Below, in pieces: positions 58,801 to 63,239 of a stretch of DNA of 64,000 nucleotides (its first letter is position 1; each line of letters opens with the position of its first letter). The notes under the pieces were generated by a model. That model did no database searches. It was not told the DNA's origin and was given only the letters and a program-made list of their open reading frames with translations. Both the position numbers and the translations under genes were made by a program. Source of the DNA: Siphonodentalium dalli (taxonomy: Eukaryota; Mollusca; Scaphopoda; Gadilida; Siphonodentaliidae); assembly GCA_032622095.1 (NCBI GenBank), contig CP136066.1, positions 97,051,319 to 97,115,318 on the forward strand. The letters run 5' to 3'.

Positions 58801-61800
58801 CTATACAATTATGGCCATGTTCATATTCCTCTACAGCTTGTTTTATCTTCTAATATTCTTGCTTTTTTTGCTTTACAGTAATGTCCAAAATAATCGACCC
58901 CTAAACCACAGGAGGAGAGCTTTCCGACGAATAGCAGCAAGCCATATTTCCGACTAAATCCTGAAAAAATTCCCATAATTCTGCTGTGGTTAATGGGTCA
59001 TATACTTCGGGCATTACTGTATATTCATCATTTACTTTGTTCTTGGACATATTTACCAGTACAATATTTTCAGTTATTTAAAAAAACTTGGTTTTCGTAG
59101 AAATCACATATTGCCAAAAGTTACAATTTGTTTTTGTTGTTTGCCATGAATCATGCCTACTGGCTCACTTTATGTTTTTCTTTATTTTAAAGACTACGAT
59201 AATGTTTGATTCCCTGATTCATCTATATGAAGCCATTACTATGCCATGTTATTGCTTTCACAAAATAAGAACAAAAATATATAGAGGATCTACAACGAGT
59301 CCCCAGTTTATAGTGGAATTTATAAAACGAGTCCAGTAAATTATTTCTGGACCGAGCATTTAGCGAGGTTGTCTGGACCGAGCATTTAGCGAGGTCCAGA
59401 CCTAATTTACTGGACGAGTTTTGTAAATTCCGCTATAAACTGGGGACAAGTCGTAGATTCTATTTATTACATGATCCAAAACCTCAATAAAACATACTTA
59501 AATCAACAAATGAGATATAAGAACTAACATTGGCTTCGATAAGGCCTGTGATGTTGTTTCACATAACTATTAATAGTTTGCCCGCGTAAAGAAATAGTCC
59601 CAGATAAATAAAGACTCTTTCACGCATTTAATGGCATATATTTAATGAAATAACTATTCAAACTCTTCAATCGTTTTGTTGGAAAACTAATGGAAGCCAT
59701 AGTATTTTGAGACATCGAGTATGGCATGTAAACAGACGACAAACCGGAAGTCAAAGGTTGCCTGGCACTATTTACTGTTATGAAATGAACGTTTAATATC
59801 ACAATTTATAGAATTGGTTTATTGAATGGAATTATGGTAGGATCATGTTATAAATATTTATACAAAATATGGAACATCTGTGACCTGGAAATGTCTACTA
59901 AGTGATTAAAAACTGCTCACTTAAGTCACTTCAGCCAGAAAAGTTCCCCCTTTCTGATCATTAACCCTTTCAGTGCCAGGGGCCGATCTCATCGGCCCTA
60001 ATTTACGGTCTGTAAAATCGGCCCTAAAAAAATAAAAAAAATAAATTATTATTATTTTATTTTTTTTTAGATTATTTTTTTTTTTGGGTTGAATTTTTTT
60101 TGGGTATGCTTAAGCATGCTATAGCAAATTTAAAAACAAACTGGTTAAAACCTTAGGGGCATGTTATAACTCAAAACTATCACCAAGTATTCATATTAAT
60201 AATTTTTATGCCCACAAAACCTACAAAATAAGTATGGCACTGAAAGAGAGTAGAATATAAGAAAAAATTATTAAAATTGTAAAATAATCGTAAAAAATAA
60301 TAACAAATGATGAAAATTTGTTAGGCCAATGCATTCTCTTATATATGCGAGGCGACCTATGGTCGACTCGCATATATAAGAGAATGCATTGACACAGGGT
60401 ATATGGGTTGATACAAAAATCGGACTTGGCACTGAAAGGGTTAACACCTGATTTAATTTAATTTTACAGGGATGCTTAATTATCAGCGATGAGTTGAATC
60501 ATGCCTCCCTAATTCTTGGATCTCGCTTGTCAGGAGCAACAATCAGGGTATTCAAACATAATGGTAAGTTTACAATCTTTACATCTGCCTGGTGGGTCAG
60601 CACTTTACATGCATTATTTAGATATCCCTTCTTGTCGTAAACTGTCCTGTACAACAGCGGGGTTTCTACATGTACCATTTAGTTTAGTGTGCAAGATATC
60701 TTTGACAGATATATAATATTTTTCTAAATAAGTAATATATATATCACCTGTAAGTATCTCGCCCACTAAACTATGAGCTCCCTACCAGTGTTCAGCACCC
60801 ACCCTGCTCACAAGGAATGTCCTAATAGGTGAAAAGGAAGAATGACATGGCTACCATGCAAATATCAAAATGGAGATCACGTGGTCCATGAAGGATAATA
60901 CGTCATCTATTGGGATTACATGGACCATGAATAAACGTACCATAGAATTTTCGTACCGTTTCAACTGTGGGTTTGTTAACCCATTCTACTGAGAATAGGA
61001 ATATACCATATACAGTAATGCCCTAAATAATCGACTCCTTAACCACAACAGAATTATGGTAATTTTTCAGGATTTAGTCGGAAATATGGCTTGTTGCCAT
61101 TCATCGGAAAGCTCTCACTGAATGAATGACAACAAGCCATATTTCTGACTAAATCCTGAAAAATTACCCTTAATTCTGCTGTGGTTAAGGAGTCGATTAT
61201 TTAGGGCATTACTGTAGTTTAGTGGTCAAGATGCTTATATATAGGAGATATATATTTTATTTATTTAGAAAAATATTTTTTTTGGATAATTCTGGACCAA
61301 ACATAAAATCGTACCTATCAGGAAATTTGGGTTGTAAAAATTGGGGGGAAAACCTGCCTGCTGAGTTATTTTGTGGGTAAAAAATAAATACAAAAACCTG
61401 CCTGTCCAGTGTCAGACTGACAGATAATGAACATTGTCATTTATTACCATTAGGGGAGAAGTGATGGCTACTAGATGTGAGCTACCTCAGCAACAGATTA
61501 ATTTACAGACATTGGAAAAAGGTTTACTGGAATAATCTGCATTTACCATGTGATTCATTGGACAGAACAATGAATAGCCACATCAACTTCGACTGATGTT
61601 TTGAAGATAATACAAGTGAAGAAGGATTCATATTCTTTGGTCGGAAATTTTCGAATAATTAGTTCTACAAACAATCCATGGTCGTTTGTTGAACTTATTA
61701 TCTGAACATCTCCTACGGGAACTACTCGTCAATGAGTGTTTTGTCAAGAAAGGGTTGTTCTAGATGCTGGTTTGCATCAAAGACACGTTCCTTTACTTTT

Positions 61801-62719
61801 CTATATCGGAAGAAACTTGGACTAATGGGACTGGGGATAAGATTGTTGTCCCCCGAAAAAAAAAATTCGGGAACTATTTAAATAGCCGGTGTCGTTCCGT
61901 CCGTGTGTGCGTCGTACCGTCCGTCCGGAAATGGTTTCCGGATGATAACTTTAGTTTCGGTTATTAGATCAAAAGCAAATTTCATAAGTAAGTTTATCAG
62001 ACCAAAATACAGGTCAATTTCGAATATGGGTTTGCTCCGCCCATTTTTGCGAGAGTTATGGCCCTTTTTTTACTTAGAATCTTGTAATTTTCTGGTTTCC
62101 GGATGATAACTTCAGTTTGTGTGATCATATCTCAACCAAATTTGGTATGTGAGTTTATCAGCCCTATGTACAGGTCAAGTTCGAATATGGGGGGGGGGTG
62201 TATTAATGAAAATAAAACAAGTTATATTATTATTGCTTTGAAAAAATGATGCTGAGAATAAATAGACAAAAGTTAACTGTCCTCCACGACGAATGATGTT
62301 TCTTCTCGAGTGAGATGCAGAGGATTATTTTTCAGGAGATATTTTTAACTATTGCCACCCGTGCAATGATAGTATACTACCCCCATATAAGGAAAATGAC
62401 ACCAATTCATTCATTGATATCATGCCCTATGTAACTCAGAACGTGCTCGTGGGCTCAGGATAAACAGTCCGTAATCGCTGGGAGTAAGATAAACGCCTGG
62501 GAGTAAGATAACATTTTGGGACTTTGTGTAGTGGTGATTACAATTTTTGCCGAAAAAGTTAATTAAAATGTAATAAATTGTTCTATGCAACAGGCCTTAT
62601 GTTTTCTCCACAGATATGACAGATTTAGAATCAGTGCTACGTAATGCTGTAATAAAAGGTCAGACTCGAACCAAGAGAGAGTGGAAAAAGATATTTATTG
62701 TTGTGGAGGGTATTTACAG
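22668..62719 (+). CDS. SPTLC2: SPTLC2 gene, six exons seen, incomplete at both ends
   Basis: Six exons on the + strand join in a continuous frame (intron phases 0, 2, 1, 0, 1 and 2) and translate to a protein clearly resembling human SPTLC2 from its N-terminal membrane segment to the VVEGIY region. Serine palmitoyltransferase is a PLP enzyme of the alpha-oxoamine synthase family. It condenses L-serine with palmitoyl-CoA in the ER membrane, the first step of sphingolipid synthesis; SPTLC2 pairs with SPTLC1 and carries the catalytic lysine. The exon with the start codon was not recognised, and the exons with the PLP lysine (a TKSFGA-type motif) and the C-terminus must lie past 64000. No stops or frameshifts occur within the six exons, so the gene looks functional. 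Introns are about 8.9, 5.1, 3.3, 19.9 and 2.1 kb, filled almost entirely by transposons. Most invertebrates have a single SPTLC2/3-type gene, so SPTLC2-like is the safest name. Confidence 0.93.
25630..25775 (+). other. Exon-like patch inside E2
   Basis: A frame reading [20 protein letters not shown], then [20 protein letters not shown] and QSSR, just before AGAG|GTAATA, which resembles a donor. It is CpG-richer than its surroundings. No family was recognised. It may be an exon of E2's own decayed gene or a captured host fragment. Confidence 0.25.
26725..27115. repeat. Diverged 195-bp direct duplication within the array
   Basis: The first copy (about 26728-26910) and second (about 26922-27112) share CGCATCCCTGTCCC-like words, CCCAGAG, TATATTTTAT, CACAGAT, ATCATTTCCATGGTCATAAA and TTCCCTCATATGGTG. 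They separate the two main blocks of CTTAAG palindromes. Confidence 0.75.
28010..28025. repeat. Poly(G) tract
   Basis: About 16 G at the edge of the CTTAAG array. Confidence 0.9.
28500..28960 (+). other. Coding-like, CpG-richer patch in E2
   Basis: One frame reads [20 protein letters not shown], then [20 protein letters not shown] from about 28513. Another around 28825 reads [20 protein letters not shown]. Neither is long and no family was recognised. They could be remnants of a gene carried by E2. Confidence 0.25.
31778..31932 (+). CDS. SPTLC2: SPTLC2 exon: YTRxLYxR ... NRPICS region
   Basis: The acceptor CTTTCAG ends at 31777 and the donor CA|GTAAGT follows 31932. The 155 bp give 51 codons plus 2 bases. 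The peptide runs [20 protein letters not shown], then [20 protein letters not shown], then [11 protein letters not shown]. Human SPTLC2 has [40 protein letters not shown] and a YNWSF at the same positions. The region precedes the catalytic core and is conserved across eukaryotic LCB2 proteins. Phase-2 joining to the next exon makes a Gln codon (CA + A). The preceding 9 kb intron is a nest of transposons. Confidence 0.93.
32492..32708. mobile_element. Palindromic MITE, TA target, complete copy
   Basis: TACAGTAATGCCCTAAATAA at the left and the inverted TTATTTAGGGCATTACTGTA form at the right. Stem words are TTTTTCAGGATTTAGTCGGA and GCTTGTTGCAATTCATCGGA. The whole 217 bp is one near-perfect palindrome bounded by TA, as in Tc1/mariner-type MITEs (superfamily inferred). 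Family members: 33853, 36605 (half), 50642 (half), 58874, 61011 and 7069/9128 (rearranged). Confidence 0.9.
32728..32896. repeat. Long hairpin in E5
   Basis: GGGGATAACGGTGTGGTATT, TTGTGATTTCAGAAAGGTAC and AGGGCGAATGTACTGTGGCA pair with the inverted TGCCACAGTATATTCGCCCT, GTACCTTTCCGAAATCACAA and ACCACACTATTATCCCC. The arms are about 70 bp, the loop about 25 bp. CAGGGCGAATGTACTG recurs singly at 33246. Confidence 0.88.
33853..35536. mobile_element. Palindromic MITE, TA target, split by E4
   Basis: The left end is TACAGGAATGCTCTAAGTAA. The palindrome turns at about 33960 (GCTCTCGAGGAGAGC) and runs to GAGCATTACT at 34066. The remaining GTA of the terminus is at 35534-35536, after E4. The two pieces rejoin to the expected GCATTACTGTA when one TACT is removed. 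Confidence 0.85.
34067..35529. mobile_element. TIR element E4 with GTACAGGYGGGAA repeats
   Basis: The left end is CTCGAGTTCCGAATAATAGT and the right end, read inward, CTCCCGAGTTCAGAATAATC. A 4-bp TACT duplication flanks it (34063-34066 and 35530-35533). Near the left end AGTACAGGTGGGAA and AGTACAGGCGGGAA words occur four times (34084-34170). Near the right end AGTACAGGGGCGAA and AGTACAGGTGGGAA occur (35440-35480) in the same, not inverted, direction. No transposase was seen in 1.46 kb. Confidence 0.78.
35801..36604. other. Unassigned intronic sequence
   Basis: No element ends or coding patch recognised. A stretch with CTTCGGCAATCCGCTACAGC, then CTTCAGCAAATTGCC and GATTGCCGTAGCC near 36320-36400 has alternating inverted words, possibly a degraded repeat. 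Confidence 0.4.
36605..36712. mobile_element. Half copy of palindromic TA MITE
   Basis: TACTGTAATGCCCTAAGTAA to GTTCATCGGAAAGCTCTCAG is the left arm only; the right arm is missing. The half copy at 50642-50750 ends at the same place (GAAAGCTCTCAGTG), at or near the centre of the palindrome. Confidence 0.8.
36713..36960. repeat. Dispersed mollusc-type repeat fragment
   Basis: CAAGTTCGAATTTGGGTTTG, TCCGCCTATTTTTGCCAGAG and TTATGG, then a second unit (AAGTTTGAATTTGGTCACGG). The same family is at 61890-62195 and about 39900-39975. Confidence 0.6.
37050..37195 (+). CDS. SPTLC2: SPTLC2 exon: GSYNYLG motif of the PLP fold
   Basis: The acceptor TCTGTAG ends at 37049 and the donor G|GTTTGT follows 37195. 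The 146 bp start with the last base of a Gln codon and end with the first base of a Gly codon. The peptide includes [20 protein letters not shown] and [15 protein letters not shown]. Human SPTLC2 has VINMGSYNYLGFA and EEYGAGVCSTRQE here. (N/G)SYNYLG is the entry motif of the alpha-oxoamine synthase domain, and the GxGxCSTxQ segment follows in the family. The exon is intact and strongly conserved. Confidence 0.95.
37499..37581. repeat. Near-perfect hairpin
   Basis: GCAGATCGATTGGGGTCCTT, GGTTTGACCGGCAGAG pairs with CTCTGCCGGTCAAATCAAAT and GACCCCAATCGATCTGC, around the loop TAATT. It lies 300 bp downstream of an SPTLC2 exon. Confidence 0.88.
37582..38649. other. Unassigned intronic sequence
   Basis: No element recognised. 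38000-38200 is purine-rich with GAGGGAGTGGAGGATGCAAT words. 38290-38420 repeats TTTAGCCA(C/T)TT. No coding evidence for either. Confidence 0.4.
38650..39039. mobile_element. TTAA-flanked piggyBac-like MITE with two hairpins
   Basis: TTAACCCTTTACCCAACA on the left and TGTTGGGTAAAGGGTTAA on the right, with TTAA at both ends as in piggyBac. Two 70-bp hairpins built on GCCAATGCATTCTCTTATAT, ATGCGAG and GGCGACC/TCGACC lie either side of an A/T-rich spacer (about 38690-38745 and 38829-38897). A nearly identical element is inverted at 53786-54186, 15 kb away in the next intron. The spacer ORFs are incidental. Confidence 0.88.
39040..39734. other. Unassigned intronic sequence
   Basis: No element or gene recognised. 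TTTTTTTTGCCATATGGTC and TTTTTTTCGCCATTTACAG near 39300-39340 are short similar words. Confidence 0.4.
39735..39875. repeat. GAGGTCCCCAGA-type foldback repeat, compact copy
   Basis: CAGAATGAGGTCCCAGAAAT, GAATTTAGTGATGCCAGCCC pairs with CACTAAATTCACCCTCTGGG and GACCTCATTCTGCATATGAC. It belongs to the family at 13313-13910 and 14003-14410 and is its most compact member. Confidence 0.75.
40198..40431. mobile_element. TTAA-flanked piggyBac-like MITE, single hairpin
   Basis: TTAACCCTTTGAGTGCCAGG on the left, CCTGGCACTCAAAGGGTTAA on the right. The hairpin is GCCAATGCATTCTCTTATAT and its inverse around GGCGACCTATGGTCGAC. The left side has the GGGACGATATTATCGGCCCT palindrome shared in part with 59961-60444. 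The right TTAA lies 53 bp upstream of the SPTLC2 exon at 40485, and a second AAAGGGTTAA occurs at about 40463. Confidence 0.9.
40485..40609 (+). CDS. SPTLC2: SPTLC2 exon: ARFLGVEAA ... MGFATNS
   Basis: The acceptor ACTTTCAG ends at 40484 and the donor AAG|GTTCGT follows 40609. The 125 bp are 2 bases plus 41 codons. The peptide includes [20 protein letters not shown], then [20 protein letters not shown] and K. Human SPTLC2 has [20 protein letters not shown] and [16 protein letters not shown]. This is part of the large PLP-binding domain. A TTAA-flanked hairpin element (40198-40431) ends 53 bp upstream of this exon, so the branch-point region abuts transposon sequence. Confidence 0.96.
41064..41158. 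repeat. Hairpin
   Basis: ACAAATTTACATCACTCTTG, AGATTGCCGGTTTAGCC pairs with the inverted GACCGGAAATCTTACTCATG and GTGTAAATTTGT. It abuts the left edge of the 41160-50340 composite. Confidence 0.75.
41531..42157 (+). pseudogene. Pro/Ser-rich ORF, probable decayed gag-like region
   Basis: The longest open frame in the window (208 codons), with [20 protein letters not shown] at the start and [20 protein letters not shown] near the end. A different frame (41607-41927) carries a better-looking Pro-rich stretch ([20 protein letters not shown]), so the coding sequence is frameshifted. The AGAAGGGCAGCGTTGGATGT block recurs in degraded form at about 42555 and 43125. It is probably ORF1 of the retroelement, no longer functional. 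Confidence 0.4.
44166..44420. repeat. Duplicated GGCGTAATTAGCACTC block
   Basis: GTTCCTCTAATTGGCGTAAT, GCGATAGTCACACCA and GCGGGTTGGGGCTACCCAT occur at about 44177-44255 and 44309-44390. A third copy is at 45400-45480 (GTTCCCTTCATTGGCGTAAT). This is a tandem or dispersed duplication of retroelement sequence. Confidence 0.75.
44655..44867 (+). pseudogene. Pro-rich gag-like fragment
   Basis: The frame reads [20 protein letters not shown], then [20 protein letters not shown] and HSGQQLPV. Low-complexity Pro/Gly/Gln text of this kind is common in retroelement ORF1. It ends after 70 codons and is surrounded by frame breaks. Confidence 0.3.
45880..46020 (+). pseudogene. Possible decayed reverse-transcriptase fragment
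   Basis: The frame reads [20 protein letters not shown], then [17 protein letters not shown]. Spacing of PF, a V-rich stretch and a hydrophobic strand recalls the PFGLxxAPRxFTKL...GIxxxxYLDD region of DIRS/Ngaro reverse transcriptases, but the YLDD motif is gone. This is a weak call, useful only beside the RNase H-like piece. Confidence 0.2.
48520..49110 (+). pseudogene. Decayed RNase H-like region of a DIRS-type element
   Basis: In one frame: [20 protein letters not shown], later [15 protein letters not shown] and [13 protein letters not shown]; in the next frame after a stop, [14 protein letters not shown]. The order and spacing recall DIRS/Ngaro RNase H domains (TDASLxGWGxxL, HINxLELxAVxxAL, SDNTTVVxYINxQGG, then a WxxHIPGxxNxxAD segment). 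Catalytic acids are largely substituted, so it is a relic. The comparison is from memory and needs a profile search. Confidence 0.35.
50555..50820. repeat. 68-bp direct duplication around a half MITE
   Basis: TTTCATTGCCCATTATACAA, CAATTACATAGCGCAGATGT, GGACACGATTGGGTGAATTG at about 50557-50618 recurs at about 50757-50818. Between the copies lies half of a palindromic TA MITE (50642-50750). See the separate MITE entry. Confidence 0.9.
50642..50750. mobile_element. Half copy of palindromic TA MITE
   Basis: TACAGTAATGTCCTAAATAA through GCCATTCATTGGAAAGCTCT. It stops at the palindrome centre and goes straight into the duplicated flank, so the right arm was lost. Confidence 0.85.
50860..51439. 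other. Unassigned intronic sequence
   Basis: 50870-50935 repeats CAGGAAATTTAGGGAGA two or three times. The rest is plain AT-rich DNA. Confidence 0.4.
51440..53550. mobile_element. Region with repeated GTCATTGGTGTTACC word (probable TIR-element subterminal repeats)
   Basis: GTCATTGGTGTTACC or one-base variants occur at 51831, 52015, 52171, 52186, 53495 and 53515; a related inverted GTAACACCAATTAC is at 52208. All the full copies face the same way. The clustering of a 15-bp word at both sides of a 1.7 kb interval resembles the motif pattern of E1 and E2. I could not find the TIRs, so the limits are approximate. 52395-52600 and 52880-53100 (GAAATTTCCAACC words, both directions) are interior or separate repeats. 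Confidence 0.5.
53786..54186. mobile_element. TTAA-flanked piggyBac-like MITE with two hairpins (inverted copy)
   Basis: TTAACCCTTTACCCAACA on the left and TGTTGGGTAAAGGGTTAA on the right. Hairpins sit at about 53939-54006 and 54088-54156. This is the reverse complement of 38650-39039 with few differences; the two are 401 and 390 bp long. Both stems are GCCAATGCATTCTCTTATAT plus ATGCGAG with CGACC(A/T)(T/A)AGGTCG tips. Confidence 0.88.
54187..54960. other. Unassigned intronic sequence
   Basis: It contains a short TTGGTTACTTATGGTTGCCA and GGCAACCACG hairpin near 54280, and a CCACCCACCCCCGACTCCC stretch near 54700. No gene or element is supported. Confidence 0.4.
54962..55112. repeat. Long hairpin
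   Basis: ATGAATAGAGCATGGCTTGG, TTGACTACGCGAATGTAGTG and GCCAGTG pair with the inverted CACTGGCCACTACATTCGCG, TAGTCAATGACAAGATATGC and TCTAATCATT. A second short stem (GTAGTTCA...TGAACTTC) is at the tip. Confidence 0.85.
55434..55546. repeat. Degenerate 26-28 bp tandem repeat
   Basis: About five units of CACCAGATAGGTGATATT type between 55434 and 55540, the last two diverged (CACTAGATAGGTGATTG, ATCAGATAGGTT). Confidence 0.8.
55547..56102. other. Unassigned intronic sequence
   Basis: No element or gene recognised. AGGAATCTTGTATGAGTTCA partly repeats TTATCTTGTATGAATTCA at 55735. Confidence 0.4.
56103..57174. mobile_element. 1.07 kb TTAA foldback element
   Basis: The left end is TTAACTCTTTCACTGCCA and the right end GGCAGCGAAAGAGTTAA, both with TTAA. 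The arms of about 330 bp (56345-56670 and 56817-57150) are near-perfect inverses: GTGCCACGCATCCTGTACAT, CACCAAGGTCACGTGACATT, GGCGGCCATCTTGGATTAGT and CAATTATACGATGTCCAACA on the left, each found inverted on the right. The loop is about 145 bp. The TTAA and the CTTT...GCCA termini ally it with the smaller piggyBac-like MITEs. The ORFs in the arms are the same sequence read twice. Confidence 0.88.
57175..57473. other. Spacer before poly(G)
   Basis: Nothing assigned. It contains CACCCACCACCCCCAGCATA near 57360. Confidence 0.4.
57474..57499. repeat. Poly(G) tract
   Basis: About 26 consecutive G. Confidence 0.9.
57500..58532. other. Unassigned intronic sequence
   Basis: AT-rich; no repeat, RNA gene or exon recognised. 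Confidence 0.4.
58533..58590. repeat. 11-bp tandem repeat, about five units
   Basis: CCATAGTAATA is repeated five times in succession, the last unit ending CCATAGTAACACATG. Confidence 0.92.
58874..59021. mobile_element. Palindromic TA MITE, internally deleted
   Basis: TACAGTAATGTCCAAAATAA on the left and TTCGGGCATTACTGTA on the right. The left stem is missing from ACCACAG onward; the right stem is complete (GGAGAGCTTTCCGACGAATA, GACTAAATCCTGAAAAAATT). Length is 148 bp against 217 bp for the complete copy. Confidence 0.85.
59281..59462. repeat. Long hairpin with duplicated loop
   Basis: AGGATCTACAACGAGTCCCC, AGTTTATAGTGGAATTTATA and CGAGTCCAGTAAATTA pair with TAATTTACTGGACGAGTTTT, AATTCCGCTATAAACTGGGG and GTCGTAGATTCT. 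The loop holds TCTGGACCGAGCATTTAGCG twice in tandem. Confidence 0.88.
59463..59960. other. Unassigned intronic sequence
   Basis: No element, exon or RNA gene recognised. Confidence 0.4.
59961..60444. mobile_element. TTAA-flanked piggyBac-like MITE ending at a splice acceptor
   Basis: TTAACCCTTTCAGTGCCAGG on the left, TTGGCACTGAAAGGGTTAA on the right. Contents: GGCCGATCTCATCGGCCCTA, a long A/T tract, and the GCCAATGCATTCTCTTATAT hairpin at 60324-60391. Its final TTAA (60441-60444) is 25 bp from the start of the SPTLC2 exon at 60470. The TTAAC formed there resembles a branch-point sequence. Confidence 0.92.
60470..60563 (+). CDS. SPTLC2: SPTLC2 exon: SDELNHAS with PLP-stacking histidine
   Basis: The acceptor ATTTTACAG ends at 60469 and the donor G|GTAAGT follows 60563. 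The 94 bp are 31 codons plus 1 base. The peptide starts [20 protein letters not shown] and continues [11 protein letters not shown], almost the same as human [20 protein letters not shown] and SGATIRIFKHN. In bacterial serine palmitoyltransferase the His of the matching HAS motif stacks on the PLP ring; here it is the CAT at 60500-60502. The exon lies just 25 bp after the end of a 484 bp TTAA-flanked element, so most of the 3' splice-site region outside the pyrimidine tract is transposon-derived. Confidence 0.96.
60660..61290. mobile_element. Terminal fragment of the DIRS-like family, split by a MITE
   Basis: TTTAGTGTGCAAGATATCTT, ATATCACCTGTAAGTATCTC, GCCCACTAAACTATGAGCTC and CATAGAATTTTCGTACCGTT match 47460-47840 in order. 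The palindromic MITE at 61011-61216 separates the last piece (TTTAGTGGTCAAGATGCTTA). No coding text is attached, so this is like a solo terminus. Confidence 0.65.
61011..61216. mobile_element. Palindromic TA MITE
   Basis: TACAGTAATGCCCTAAATAA on the left and TTATTTAGGGCATTACTGTA on the right. It is complete except for loss around the tip (TCTCACTGAATGAATGACAA). It is inserted in the retroelement terminus at 60660-61290. Confidence 0.9.
61291..61889. other. Unassigned intronic sequence
   Basis: Nothing recognised apart from a similarity of 61607-61740 (AATACAAGTGAAGAAGGATT, TTGTTGAACTTATTATCTGA) to 40068-40165 (AATACAAGTGCAGATGGATT), a short dispersed repeat. Confidence 0.45.
61890..62200. 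repeat. Dispersed mollusc-type repeat, two units
   Basis: Two units of TTTCCGGATGATAACTT(T/C)AG, CAGGTCAATTTCGAATATGG or CAGGTCAAGTTCGAATATGG, and GAGAGTTATGGCCC, preceded by CCGTCCGTGTGTGCG. Same family as 36713-36960. Confidence 0.7.
62614..62719 (+). CDS. SPTLC2: SPTLC2 exon: ... [11 protein letters not shown], last exon in window
   Basis: The acceptor TCTCCACAG ends at 62613 and the donor AG|GTAAGG follows 62719. The 106 bp are 2 bases, 34 codons and 2 bases. The peptide reads [20 protein letters not shown], then [15 protein letters not shown]. Human SPTLC2 has [20 protein letters not shown] and RRPWKKILILVEGIYSMEG. The (V/L)VEGIYSMEG strand comes just before the aspartate and lysine that bind PLP, so the next exon must carry the SMEG remainder. 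I did not find it in the remaining 1.3 kb. Confidence 0.95.
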
Positions 62720-63239
62720 GTAAGGTTTCATTATTCTTTAATGACACAATACATAAGAATTCATACCAGAGACGTGGGGGGAGGGTTGAGAAGGCAGAGT
62801 CTCACCCTCCGTAACATTGATCAAATTTTCGACAGTTGAAAATTTCATGTTTTGAGACAACATTTCCTAGTTTGATATTCCAATCAGTATCTAGTTGAAT
62901 AGTTTCTTACTTTAGGTAAAATTTTTGGACTGAAATGGCAATCAGTTGGAAATTCTAACAGTTGGAATGTTTGAAGATACCTCTTGCCAACTATGTTGAA
63001 TGATTTTGAGTGTATTATAGTTCTGAGAGGCAATAATTCAATGTGATCCATTCCTTATTAGTCCATCTAATGTGAAGAACCGGGAATCTGGTTTCTACTG
63101 TGATGAGTGACTATACCATGCTTGACTCGTAACATTGTGGTGTGAAGACATCATGCATTTGAATTCCATTCTCCACCATTGATTGTCAAACACTGCATTG
63201 GTAGCGAGCTCATACTCAGTATTAGTCTTCCTGATTTTT
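62720..63239. other. Start of the intron after the last SPTLC2 exon
   Basis: No further exon was recognised here. 62827-62990 has ACAGTTGAAAATTTC, CTAGTTGAATAG and CAGTTGGAAATTC words, possibly a degraded repeat. Confidence 0.45.
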
